64,000 nt of DNA from Pseudomonas fortuita (GTDB taxonomy: Bacteria > Pseudomonadota > Gammaproteobacteria > Pseudomonadales > Pseudomonadaceae): the NCBI RefSeq assembly GCF_026898135.2, contig NZ_CP114035.2:6179501-6243500 (forward strand), read 5' to 3'. A model generated the notes under the pieces. It did not search any database. It was not told the DNA's origin and saw only the letters and a list, made by a program, of their open reading frames with translations. Of this stretch, positions 39,001-47,102 are shown one piece after another. The translations under genes were made by a program, and so were the position numbers. The first letter of the stretch is position 1. Every line of letters starts with the position of its first letter.

Positions 39001-39999
39001 TTACTTCTTTGCGACGTTACCGGCGTGGGACAGGCCCAGGTCAGCCAGGGTCTTGTCGACGACTTTGGCCGGCAGCGGGATGTAGCCATCTTTCACCACG
39101 ACCTGCTGGCCAGCTTGCGACAGTACCAGCTTGACGAACTCGGCTTCCAGCGGCGCCAAAGGCTTGTTCGGGGCCTTGTTGACGTACACGTACAGGAAGC
39201 GCGACAGCGGGTAGGTGCCGTTCAGGGCATTGGCTTCGTTGTCTTCAACGAACTCGCCGCCTTCTTTCTTGGCCAGGGCTACGGTCTTGACGCTGGCGGT
39301 CTTGTAGCCGATACCCGAGTAGCCGATGCCGTTCAGCGAGGAGCTGATCGACTGCACGACCGACGCCGAGCCAGGCTGTTCGTTCACGTTAGGCTTGAAG
39401 TCGCCTTTGCACAGGGCTTCTTCCTTGAAGTAACCGTAGGTGCCCGATACCGAGTTGCGGCCGAACAGCTGGATTGGCTTGTTGGCCAGGTCACCGGTCA
39501 CACCAACGTCGCCCCAGGTCTTGATATCAGCCTTGCCACCGCACAGGCGGGTGGAGGAGAAGATGGCGTCGACCTGGGCCATGGTCAGGCCTTTGATCGG
39601 GTTGTCCTTGTGCACGAACACGGCCAGGGCGTCGACGGCAACCGGGATGGCGGTAGGCTTGTAGCCGTACTTCTGCTCGAAGGCCTGCAGCTCGACGTCC
39701 TTCATCTTGCGGCTCATCGGGCCGAGGTTGGCGGTGCCTTCGGTCAGCGCGGGTGGCGCGGTGGAAGAGCCGGCAGCCTGGATCTGGATGTTTACGTTCG
39801 GATATTCCTTCTTGTAGGCCTCGGCCCACAGGGTCATAAGGTTCGCGAGGGTATCGGAACCGACGCTGGAGAGGTTGCCCGAAACACCGGTGGTTTTGGT
39901 GTAGGTCGGGATTGCAGGATCGACAGCGGCTACCGCGTTGGCGGTTGCAACGCCAGCGGCGGCAAAGGTAAGGGCCGCCATCAAACGCTTCAGTTTCAT
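39001..39999 (-). CDS. pstS: periplasmic phosphate-binding protein PstS
   Basis: Captures phosphate in the periplasm for PstCAB. The 332-residue protein has signal peptide [20 protein letters not shown], phosphate-contacting [11 protein letters not shown] and [23 protein letters not shown], and [15 protein letters not shown]. The gap to pstC (about 140 bp) is longer than within the rest of the operon, which often lets pstS be expressed more strongly. A candidate Pho box lies upstream. Confidence 0.96.
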   Translation of the reverse strand: MKLKRLMAALTFAAAGVATANAVAAVDPAIPTYTKTTGVSGNLSSVGSDTLANLMTLWAEAYKKEYPNVNIQIQAAGSSTAPPALTEGTANLGPMSRKMKDVELQAFEQKYGYKPTAIPVAVDALAVFVHKDNPIKGLTMAQVDAIFSSTRLCGGKADIKTWGDVGVTGDLANKPIQLFGRNSVSGTYGYFKEEALCKGDFKPNVNEQPGSASVVQSISSSLNGIGYSGIGYKTASVKTVALAKKEGGEFVEDNEANALNGTYPLSRFLYVYVNKAPNKPLAPLEAEFVKLVLSQAGQQVVVKDGYIPLPAKVVDKTLADLGLSHAGNVAKK

Positions 40000-40073
40000 G
40001 CCTTGCTCCTAGCAGGAATATTGGGGTGTTGGATGGAACGGGCCCAAGTATCGGCAGGCCGCATGAACACGAT

Positions 40074-40091
40074 ATGACTTCATTGTGACAA
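40074..40091 (-). promoter_or_regulatory. candidate Pho box before pstS
   Basis: On the minus strand TTGTCACAATGAAGTCAT gives two 7-mers 11 bp apart with 6 of 7 and 5 of 7 matches to CTGTCAT/C. It starts about 75 bp before the pstS ATG. Confidence 0.6.
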
Positions 40092-40122
40092 TTGGATGAA
40101 AGGCCATCACTGATAGCAGGTC

Positions 40123-40202
40123 TGGCCTCTTCGCGGGCACGCCCGCTCCCACAGGGGTTGTGCTGAGCCCTGTGGGAGCGGGCGTGCCCGCGAAGAGGCC
40201 AG
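40123..40202. repeat. REP pair with near-perfect symmetry
   Basis: Arms GGCCTCTTCGCGGGCACGCC and GGCGTGCCCGCGAAGAGGCC, with CGCTCCCACAGGG / CCCTGTGGGAGCG inside, are exact complements. Only about a dozen bases separate the arms. It lies between pstS and the MHS transporter. Confidence 0.88.
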
Positions 40203-40217
40203 CAGCCCCGAAACAGA

Positions 40218-41507
40218 TCAGCGCTTGTTGGCGAGCAGGTACAGGCCTACGGCCAGACCCACGGCGCACAGGCCTGCTACATAATAGGCAGGCGCCATCG
40301 GGCTTACTTTCAGCAGCGCGGTCACCACCATTGGCGTCAAGCCACCGAAAATCGCGTAGGCCACGTTGTACGAGAACGACAGCCCACTGAAGCGCACCGC
40401 CGCCGGGAATGCCTTGACCATCACATAAGGCACCGCGCCGATCACACCCACGCACAGGCCGGTCAGCGCATACAGCGGGAACAGCAGCTCGGGCCGGGTT
40501 GGCAGGCTATGGTAGAAGGTCCAGGAACTGGCCAGCAGCAGCAGGCTGCCGATCACGAACACCCGCCCCGCCCAAAAGCGGTCGGCCAGGCTGCCGGCGC
40601 CGATGCAGCCAAAGCTGAGCAGCACGATGGCCATGCTGTTGGCCTTGAGCGAGTCGATCGGGCTGATGTGGTAGAAGCTCTGCAGCAGCGCAGGGGTCAT
40701 CAGGATAACCACCACGATACCGGCCGACAGCATCCAGGTCAGCAGCATCGACAGGATGATCGGGCCGCGGTGGTCGCGCAGCACGGCGCGCAGCGGCAGC
40801 TCCTCGGCCAGCGCCTTGCGTTGCTGCATTTCGGCAAACACCGGGGTTTCGTGCAGCCAGCGGCGCAGGTACACCGAGAACAGGCCGAACACACCACCGA
40901 GCAGGAATGGGATACGCCAGGCGTAATCGGCCACTTCGTCGGCGCTGTACACGCTATTGATCAAGGTCGCCACCAGCGAGCCCAGCAGAATGCCCGCCGT
41001 CAGGCCTGCGGTCAGAGTGCCGCATGCGTAGCCGGTGTTGCGCGCCGGTACGTGCTCAGAGACGAACACCCAGGCGCCCGGCACCTCGCCACCAATCGCC
41101 GCGCCCTGGATCACCCGCATCAGCAGCAGCAGGATCGGCGCCCACATGCCGATTTGTGCGTATGTTGGCAGCAGGCCCATGATCAGGGTCGGCAGGGCCA
41201 TCATGAAGATGCTCAGGGTAAACATCTTCTTGCGTCCAAGCAGGTCACCAAAGTGGGCCATGATGATGCCCCCCAGCGGCCGCGCCAGGTAGCCAGCGGC
41301 GAAGATGCCGAACGTTTGCATCAGGCGCAGCCACTCGGGCATGTCGGCCGGGAAGAACAGCTTGCCAACCACCGTGGCGAAGAACACGAAGATGATGAAG
41401 TCGTAGAACTCCAGTGCGCCACCCAGGGCGGACAGCGAGAGTGTTTTGTAGTCACTGCGGGTCAGCGGCCGCGGAGGCTGCTCGATACTGCTCGGCACGG
41501 AAGTCAT
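40218..41507 (-). CDS. MFS transporter, metabolite:H+ symporter (MHS) type
   Basis: A 429-residue inner-membrane transporter with twelve predicted helices. The MFS loop motif GDLLGRKKMFTLSIFMM follows helix 2, and helix 1 has the MHS-type GGALEFYDFIIFVFFA. Such proteins import organic acids, betaine or related solutes; the substrate cannot be told. The start codon MTSVPSSIEQ is consistent with a short cytoplasmic N-terminus. It is divergent from the thioesterase gene across 360 bp. Confidence 0.9.
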   Translation of the reverse strand: MTSVPSSIEQPPRPLTRSDYKTLSLSALGGALEFYDFIIFVFFATVVGKLFFPADMPEWLRLMQTFGIFAAGYLARPLGGIIMAHFGDLLGRKKMFTLSIFMMALPTLIMGLLPTYAQIGMWAPILLLLMRVIQGAAIGGEVPGAWVFVSEHVPARNTGYACGTLTAGLTAGILLGSLVATLINSVYSADEVADYAWRIPFLLGGVFGLFSVYLRRWLHETPVFAEMQQRKALAEELPLRAVLRDHRGPIILSMLLTWMLSAGIVVVILMTPALLQSFYHISPIDSLKANSMAIVLLSFGCIGAGSLADRFWAGRVFVIGSLLLLASSWTFYHSLPTRPELLFPLYALTGLCVGVIGAVPYVMVKAFPAAVRFSGLSFSYNVAYAIFGGLTPMVVTALLKVSPMAPAYYVAGLCAVGLAVGLYLLANKR

Positions 41508-41867
41508 CGATCGTTGTTCTCTTGTAGGGCATGCAGGCCGCTTGGCACGCGGCTTCTGGATTGGGAGACAGGCGAAGATAGCAAATTGCCGAGCCGCGCC
41601 GAAAGCGATACAAAATCCATACAGATATTCATGAATGCGCGGTCGTCGCTGGCAGTTATGCCCTATATACTGCTGATTCGTAGGAAAAGGTTGTTGCCCG
41701 CGTGGGATGTTGTGCGAAAACGCCGGTCTTTATGTCAGACGGTTTCGCAGAGTTTCCCTACGGCCGTCCAGCGAAACGAAATCGGCGTAGTATGTTTCAA
41801 GCTGAATCGTTTACCCGGCCTTCGCGCCACACCAACGAAAAGCGTCACGGGTCAGAGGCCCCATCGC
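41508..41867. other. 360-bp divergent intergenic region, no gene seen
   Basis: No reading frame here has coding character. A TATACT at 41666-41671 could be a plus-strand -10 element. A short AT-rich stretch at 41608-41636 (GATACAAAATCCATACAGATA) could hold the minus-strand promoter of the transporter gene. I see no riboswitch-like or repeat structure. Confidence 0.6.
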
Positions 41868-42266
41868 ATGATTGAGCTCGAACAAGAAGATCCAATCCCG
41901 CAAGGCGACCTGGCCTTGCAAATCACCGCACTCCCGCGCGAAACCAACGGGTTTGGCGACATCTTCGGCGGCTGGCTGGTTGCCCAGATGGACTTGGCCG
42001 GCACCGCCATGGCCAGCCGCGTCGCCGGTGGCCGCGTGGCGACCGTGGCCATTGAACGCATGGCCTTCCTGGTACCCGTCGCAGTGGGCGCACAGCTGTC
42101 GTTCTATACCCAGACCCTGGAAATCGGCCGCAGCTCGATTCAGATGATGGTCGAAGTGTGGAGCGACGACCCGCTGTCCAGTGAATGGCGCAAGGTTACC
42201 GAAGCGGCATTCGTCTTCGTCGCCATCGACGGCAGTGGCCGCACCCGTTCCGTGCCTCGTCGCTGA
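41868..42266 (+). CDS. YciA-family acyl-CoA thioesterase
   Basis: Hydrolyses acyl-CoA thioesters in the cytosol. The 132-residue hot-dog-fold protein has ETNGFGDIFGGWLVAQMDLAGTAMA (the family's catalytic Asn-Gly...Asp segment) and GRVATVAIERMAFLVPV. Length matches E. coli YciA (132). ATG at 41868 follows GAGG at 9 nt. The frame stays open far upstream but only as antisense of the transporter gene. Confidence 0.93.
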   Translation: MIELEQEDPIPQGDLALQITALPRETNGFGDIFGGWLVAQMDLAGTAMASRVAGGRVATVAIERMAFLVPVAVGAQLSFYTQTLEIGRSSIQMMVEVWSDDPLSSEWRKVTEAAFVFVAIDGSGRTRSVPRR

Positions 42267-42337
42267 GCCACGCGGGCGGTAAACTCATTGCATGTGCCCG
42301 GGTCCAAGGCCCACTGGCTATCAATGAGATGAACGCA

Positions 42338-43234
42338 ATGGCTACCTTTCAGGTCGTAACCGAGCAACATGGCGAACTCAATTGCTGGCGTATCAGCAGC
42401 GATCGCGCCGAACTCCTGATCGCCCAGCAGGGCGCACAGATCCTCAGCTACCAGCGGGTCGGCGAGCCGCCGCTGCTGTGGCTGAGCGACCAGGCCATCT
42501 TCCGCCACGGCAAGTCGGTACGCGCCGGTGTGCCGGTGTGCTGGCCGTGGTTCGGCAACCTGCAGCGCAACCCCCAGGCCGTTCAGGCCATGTACCACGG
42601 CGAGCAGGCGCCTGCTCACGGGCTGGCGCGCTCGCGTGACTGGCAGCTGCTGGGTATCGAGAAAGCGGGCAACGGCCTGCGCATTGAATTCCAATTGCCT
42701 GAAGCGCAGGGCGATCTACCCGGCTGGCCTCATGAGGTCGAGCTGAAGCTGGTGGTGGAGCTGGATGAGGCGCTAAAGCTGAACCTGACCAGCCGCAATA
42801 TGGGCAATACCCCCGTTACCATCAGCCAGGCCTTGCACAGCTACTTCGCGGTCAGCGATGTGCGCCAGGCGCGGGTCGAAGGCGTCGAGGGCCTGGGCTA
42901 TATCGAAACCCTTGCCGACTGGGAACAGCGGGAGCAGCAGGGCGCACTGGCGTTTGCCGGGGAGACTGACCGGATCTACCTCGCTACCCCGCAGACCCTG
43001 AGCATTGTCGACCCGCACTGGAACCGGCGGATTACCTTGACCAGCAGTGGCTCGCGCTCGGCGGTGATCTGGAACCCCTGGACCGAGCGGGCCAAGGAGC
43101 TGGCGGACATGGCTGATGATGGCTGGCAGCGGATGCTGTGCATCGAGACAGCGAATGTGTGGAATGATCTGGTGGAATTGAAGCCTGGGGCGAGTCATTC
43201 GCTGGGTGTACAGATCGGTTGTGAAATGATCTGA
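42338..43234 (+). CDS. D-hexose-6-phosphate mutarotase (aldose-1-epimerase family)
   Basis: Interconverts alpha and beta anomers of hexose-6-phosphates, helping glucose-6-P enter the Zwf/Entner-Doudoroff route. The 298-residue protein (YeaD-like) has RAGVPVCWPWFG, the catalytic-His region YHGEQAPAHGLARSRDW, and the later LHSYFAVSDVRQARVEG and VWNPWTERAKELADM. The start is uncertain: ATG 42338 or ATG 42329, three codons earlier. It follows the thioesterase gene by about 70 bp and may share its transcript. Confidence 0.9.
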   Translation: MATFQVVTEQHGELNCWRISSDRAELLIAQQGAQILSYQRVGEPPLLWLSDQAIFRHGKSVRAGVPVCWPWFGNLQRNPQAVQAMYHGEQAPAHGLARSRDWQLLGIEKAGNGLRIEFQLPEAQGDLPGWPHEVELKLVVELDEALKLNLTSRNMGNTPVTISQALHSYFAVSDVRQARVEGVEGLGYIETLADWEQREQQGALAFAGETDRIYLATPQTLSIVDPHWNRRITLTSSGSRSAVIWNPWTERAKELADMADDGWQRMLCIETANVWNDLVELKPGASHSLGVQIGCEMI

Positions 43235-43251
43235 GGCCTGCAATGTTTTTG

Positions 43252-43287
43252 CCGGCCTCTTCGCGGGCTTGCCCGCGAAGAGGCCGG
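43252..43287. repeat. perfect 36-bp palindrome (REP core only)
   Basis: A 17-bp arm CCGGCCTCTTCGCGGGC, TT, and its exact complement. It is identical to the palindrome at 49698-49733. As RNA it folds to a long hairpin and may end transcription of both convergent genes. Confidence 0.9.
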
Positions 43288-43295
43288 GCCAGGTA

Positions 43296-43829
43296 TCAGA
43301 GGTCTGCGTCTTCCACCACCCTCACCTTCCCCGCATCCAGCGCATAGGCCGCATCGGCCAGGTCATTGCTGACCTTTTCCACCTTCAGCTTGCCGCTGAC
43401 CCACAGCGGTGTGTAGATGTCATCGATCTTCAACCCTTTCGGGTAGCGCACCAGCACCAGCTGGTTCGGCGGCGGTGGCGGCACATGGATGCACGCGCCC
43501 GGGTACGGCACCAGGAAGAACAGCGTGCTGTTGCCCTTGGCATCGCTTTCCAGCGGCACCGGGTAGCCACCCAGGCGAATGTCCTTGCCGTTCATGGCAG
43601 CCACGGTCTTGGTCGAATACATCACCGCTGGCAGGCCCTTGCTCTGCTTGAGCCCACCCTTGTCGGTAAAGGTGCCCATGGCTTCCGGCGAGTTGTGATC
43701 GATTTCGGGCATTTGCTCGAGCGCTTTCTGGTCCGACTTGGGCATAAGCTCCAGCCAGTCGGTTTCAGGCAGTTCGGCATGGGCCAGGGTACTGGCCAAC
43801 AACAGGGGGACGAGAAAAAAGGCTCGCAT
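43296..43829 (-). CDS. DUF3299-family exported protein
   Basis: A 177-residue protein with a signal peptide (MRAFFLVPLLLASTLAHAEL) and the conserved DUF3299 stretch LGGYPVPLE ... FFLVPYPGACIHVPPPPPNQLV. The single Cys in GACIHVPPPPPNQ is a family hallmark. Function unknown; it is often found with lipoprotein-export-type ABC genes elsewhere, but not here. Start at MRAFF opens the signal peptide; an ATG at 43865 adds 12 polar residues. Confidence 0.85.
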   Translation of the reverse strand: MRAFFLVPLLLASTLAHAELPETDWLELMPKSDQKALEQMPEIDHNSPEAMGTFTDKGGLKQSKGLPAVMYSTKTVAAMNGKDIRLGGYPVPLESDAKGNSTLFFLVPYPGACIHVPPPPPNQLVLVRYPKGLKIDDIYTPLWVSGKLKVEKVSNDLADAAYALDAGKVRVVEDADL

Positions 43830-43877
43830 GGCAATGCTCGGCAACTCGAATGAATTGCCGGGCATTCTAACCAGTAT

Positions 43878-44123
43878 TCAGCGTTTCTTGATGAATCCGT
43901 AGATCACCAGAAGGACCACGGCACCGACCAGCGCGCCAAAGAAGCCCGCCGCCTGACCGGCCTGGTAGATGCCCAGTGCCTGGCCGCCATAGGTCGCCAG
44001 CAAGGAGCCGGCAATACCCAGCAGGATGGTCATGATCCAGCCCATGCTGTCGTCGCCCGGCTTGATGAAGCGGGCCAGCAGGCCGACGATGAGGCCGATA
44101 AAAATGGTTCCAATGATGCCCAT
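43878..44123 (-). CDS. GlsB/YeaQ/YmgE-family small membrane protein
   Basis: An 81-residue protein of three hydrophobic segments with Gly-rich faces (MGIIGTIFIGLIVGLLARFIKPG, then ILLGIAGSLLATYGG and LVGAVVLLVIYGFIKKR). The family is called transglycosylase-associated but has no shown enzyme activity; stress-linked expression is reported. Start MGIIGTIF is the family start. Confidence 0.92.
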   Translation of the reverse strand: MGIIGTIFIGLIVGLLARFIKPGDDSMGWIMTILLGIAGSLLATYGGQALGIYQAGQAAGFFGALVGAVVLLVIYGFIKKR

Positions 44124-44150
44124 GGCAATCCCTCTGCAGTGAATATGGAG

Positions 44151-44180
44151 CAAGCCAAAGCCTAGACGGGCTTTGGCTTG
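44151..44180. terminator. 12-bp perfect hairpin downstream of purK
   Basis: CAAGCCAAAGCC / GGCTTTGGCTTG with a 6-nt loop lies about 50 bp beyond the purK stop on the minus strand. There is no T-tract, so terminator function is tentative. Confidence 0.45.
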
Positions 44181-44231
44181 TTGCCATGTTCAGAGGGCAA
44201 GCCGCTTGCAGAAGTTCGATTTGTAGCCCGA

Positions 44232-45314
44232 TCAGTTGCTGATCAGAGCCTCTACTTCGGCAATCTTGCGCTCAAGGGTGGCCATGTCAGGGCAGCGCAA
44301 CGTGGCGTGGCCCACCTTGCGGCCGACCTTGAAGGCCTTGCCGTAGTGGTGCAGGTGGCAGTCGCCGATGGCGACGACCTTGTCCACGGCCGGCACTTCA
44401 CCGATGAAGTTGAGCATTGCGCTCTCGCCCACCTTGGCCGTCGAGCCCAGCGGCAGGCCAGCGACGGCGCGCAGGTGGTTCTCGAACTGGCTGCACTCGG
44501 CGCCTTCGATGGTCCAGTGCCCGGAGTTGTGCACGCGCGGGGCGATTTCGTTGGCCTTCAGGCCACCGTCAACTTCGAAGAACTCGAAGGCCATGACGCC
44601 AACGTAGTCCAGCTTCTGCAGCACACGACCAACGTAGTCTTCGGCCAATGCCTGCAGCGGGTGCGCCTGGCTGGCCACCGACAGGCGCAGGATGCCGCTT
44701 TCGTGGGTGTTGTGCACCAGCGGGTAGAAGCGGGTTTCGCCATCACGGGCACGCACGGCCACCAGCGACACTTCGCCAGTGAACGGCACGAAGCCTTCCA
44801 GCAGGCACGGCACGCTACCCAGCTCGACGAAGGTGCCTGCCACGTCTTCTGGCGTGCGCAGCACCTTCTGACCCTTGCCGTCGTAGCCCAGGGTGCGGGT
44901 TTTAAGCACGGCAGGCAGGCCGATGCTGGCCACTGCGGCGTCCAGGTCTGCCTGGGAAAGGATGTCGGCGAAGGCCGGGGTAGGAATACCCAGGTCGCGG
45001 AACATGCTCTTTTCGAACAAGCGGTCACGGGCGATGCGCAGCGCTTCGGCACTGGGGTAGACCGGCACGAACTGCGAGAGGAAAGCCACGGTCTCGGCCG
45101 GTACGCTTTCGAACTCGAAGGTGACCAGGTCGACTTCGTCGGCCAGCTGGCGCAGGTGGTCCTGGTCGCCATAGTCGGCACGTAGATGCTCGCCCAACGG
45201 CGCGGCACAGGCGTCCGGTGCCGGGTCGAGGAAGGCGAAGTTCATGCCCAGCGGGGTACCCGCCAGGGCCAGCATGCGGCCCAGCTGGCCGCCACCGATT
45301 ACACCGATCTTCAT
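44232..45314 (-). CDS. purK: N5-carboxyaminoimidazole ribonucleotide synthase
   Basis: ATP-dependent carboxylation of AIR to N5-CAIR in purine synthesis. The 360-residue ATP-grasp protein starts KIGVIGGGQLGRMLALAG. It contains LKTRTLGYDGKGQKVL and the metal-binding MAFEFFEVDGGLKANEIAPRVHNSGH. It follows purE by 10 bp, the usual purEK operon. Confidence 0.96.
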   Translation of the reverse strand: MKIGVIGGGQLGRMLALAGTPLGMNFAFLDPAPDACAAPLGEHLRADYGDQDHLRQLADEVDLVTFEFESVPAETVAFLSQFVPVYPSAEALRIARDRLFEKSMFRDLGIPTPAFADILSQADLDAAVASIGLPAVLKTRTLGYDGKGQKVLRTPEDVAGTFVELGSVPCLLEGFVPFTGEVSLVAVRARDGETRFYPLVHNTHESGILRLSVASQAHPLQALAEDYVGRVLQKLDYVGVMAFEFFEVDGGLKANEIAPRVHNSGHWTIEGAECSQFENHLRAVAGLPLGSTAKVGESAMLNFIGEVPAVDKVVAIGDCHLHHYGKAFKVGRKVGHATLRCPDMATLERKIAEVEALISN

Positions 45315-45324
45315 GGGTTGAGCC

Positions 45325-45816
45325 TCAAGCCTGGCGCGGGTCTGGGTTGTCCAGCACAGTGTCGGTCTGTTCCGTGCGGAACTGCTTCAGTGCCGCGTGG
45401 TACTGCGGGTACTTGGCGCCCAGGATGCTGGCCGACAGCAGCGCAGCGTTGATCGCACCGGCGCGGCCGATGGCCAGCGTGGCAACCGGCACGCCGGCTG
45501 GCATCTGCACGATCGACAGCAGCGAGTCGACGCCCGACAGCATCGACGACTGCACCGGCACACCCAGCACTGGCAGGTGGGTCTTGGCGGCGCACATGCC
45601 TGGCAGGTGGGCTGCGCCACCGGCACCGGCGATGATCACCTCGATGCCGCGGCCTTCGGCCTCCTCGGCATACTGGAACAGCAGATCCGGGGTGCGGTGG
45701 GCAGAAACCACCTTCACTTCGTAAGGAATGCCGAGTTTTTCCAGCATATCGGCGGTGTGGCTAAGGGTGGACCAATCGGACTTGGAGCCCATGATCACGC
45801 CAACCAGTGCACTCAT
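45325..45816 (-). CDS. purE: N5-carboxyaminoimidazole ribonucleotide mutase
   Basis: Moves the carboxyl group of N5-CAIR to give CAIR. The 163-residue protein has the class I PurE loop [22 protein letters not shown] and [17 protein letters not shown]. Start MSALVGV is the family start; an upstream ATG would add 18 residues. It is the first gene of purEK. Confidence 0.96.
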   Translation of the reverse strand: MSALVGVIMGSKSDWSTLSHTADMLEKLGIPYEVKVVSAHRTPDLLFQYAEEAEGRGIEVIIAGAGGAAHLPGMCAAKTHLPVLGVPVQSSMLSGVDSLLSIVQMPAGVPVATLAIGRAGAINAALLSASILGAKYPQYHAALKQFRTEQTDTVLDNPDPRQA

Positions 45817-45852
45817 CGTCGAGCCTCTTCGCTTGTGCGCCCGCGGGCGCGT

Positions 45853-45896
45853 CAAAAAACAACAAGCCACGCGGGACGACCGGCGTGGCTTGTTTG
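45853..45896 (-). terminator. intrinsic terminator of the LysR gene at 45988
   Basis: Perfect 10-bp stem CAAGCCACGC / GCGTGGCTTG with a 10-nt loop. Read on the minus strand it is followed by TTGTTTTTT. It isolates the LysR gene from purE. Confidence 0.85.
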
Positions 45897-45987
45897 CTGA
45901 TCAGGACCGGACGCATCCGGTCGAAAGGCCGCGCAGTATACCGTAAGGTGGTGCGTTTAAGGCACCCCGGCGACCAACTGTCGGGCC

Positions 45988-46920
45988 TTATTTTTCGGGG
46001 CTTTGGCTGACTTTTGGGTCAACCGCCGCCGCACCCTCGAGCTTGCGCCACAACAGCCTGACGTTGGCCTTGCGCACCAGGGCGCAGCGGTACAGGCGTA
46101 TTTCCAGTGGCACATGCCACTGGCTGCCGCCGCAGACGGCCAGTTCGCCGCGCTCCAGCTCGCCACGCATCGACAGGCGCGGTACCCAGGCGATACCCAT
46201 ACCCTCCAGCGCCATGCTCTTGAGGCTGTCGGCCATGGCGGTTTCATAGACGGTGGTATAGCGCAGGTTGCGCTGGCGCAGCAGCAAATTGACCGAGCGG
46301 CCCAGAAATGCGCCAGCGGTATAGGCCAGCAACGGCACACTGCCCTCACCTTCCAGGTCGAACAACGGCTTGCCCTCGGCATCCACGGCACACACCGGCA
46401 ACATTTCGGTGGTGCCCATGTGCAGTGAGGGGAAGATCTCGGCATCCATCTGCAGGGCCGCGTCCGGGTCATAGAAAGCCAGCATCAGGTCGCAGCCACC
46501 TTCGCGTAATGCATGCACGGCATCTCCGACGTTAGTCGCAACCAGGCGAGTGGCGATGTTCAAACCGTCGTTGCGCAACTGAGCAACCCAACGGGGGAAA
46601 AAACCCGACGCCAGGGAGTGTGCCGCAGCCACCTGCACCACCTCGCCCTGCCCGCCCTCAAGATGATGCAAATGGCGCAGAATTTCGCTCAACTGGTCGA
46701 CAACCGTGCGTGCCGTGACCAGAAACAGCTGGCCGGCTTCAGTCAGTTCGATGGGCGTGCGGGAACGGTTCACCAGTTGCAGGCCCAATGCCGCTTCCAG
46801 GCTGCGAATGCGCCGGCTGAAGGCCGGTTGGGTGACAAAACGCCGCTCTGCCGCCTGTGAAAAACTGCGGGTAGCGGCGAGTGCGCTGAAATCTTCCAGC
46901 CATTTGCTTTCAAGGTTCAC
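45988..46920 (-). CDS. LysR-family regulator (HypT-like N-terminus), divergent from aspA
   Basis: A 310-residue LysR regulator. Its start MNLESKWLEDFSALAATRSF, followed by AAERRFVTQPAFSRRIRSLE, is of the HypT/YjiE type. The effector domain runs from about residue 90. I chose the GTG at 46920 because GGGAG lies 9 nt before it; the ATG at 46929 sits directly on that Shine-Dalgarno. Being divergent from aspA with an inverted repeat between them, it may control aspA or itself (inference). The signal sensed is unknown. Confidence 0.88.
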   Translation of the reverse strand: MNLESKWLEDFSALAATRSFSQAAERRFVTQPAFSRRIRSLEAALGLQLVNRSRTPIELTEAGQLFLVTARTVVDQLSEILRHLHHLEGGQGEVVQVAAAHSLASGFFPRWVAQLRNDGLNIATRLVATNVGDAVHALREGGCDLMLAFYDPDAALQMDAEIFPSLHMGTTEMLPVCAVDAEGKPLFDLEGEGSVPLLAYTAGAFLGRSVNLLLRQRNLRYTTVYETAMADSLKSMALEGMGIAWVPRLSMRGELERGELAVCGGSQWHVPLEIRLYRCALVRKANVRLLWRKLEGAAAVDPKVSQSPEK

Positions 46921-46987
46921 GAAGCACATCTCCCGGCGTGCACCAAAATGGAACACGCTCGAATGTCAATTGGCGTCACATGAAACA

Positions 46988-47006
46988 CTATGCCGTTTGT
47001 GCATAG
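46988..47006. promoter_or_regulatory. LysR-type operator candidate between LysR gene and aspA
   Basis: CTATGC, 7 bp, GCATAG: a perfect 6-bp inverted repeat that also contains the T-N11-A pattern of LysR boxes. It lies about 95 bp from aspA and 70 bp from the regulator start. Confidence 0.5.
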
Positions 47007-47102
47007 GTTAGCGTGCAACAGCATTGGCCGCAAAATCACCTTAAGGCCTAGGATTGGCGCCATTCCGGCATGTGCCGGGTCAACATCGAGATGATATACA
47101 TC

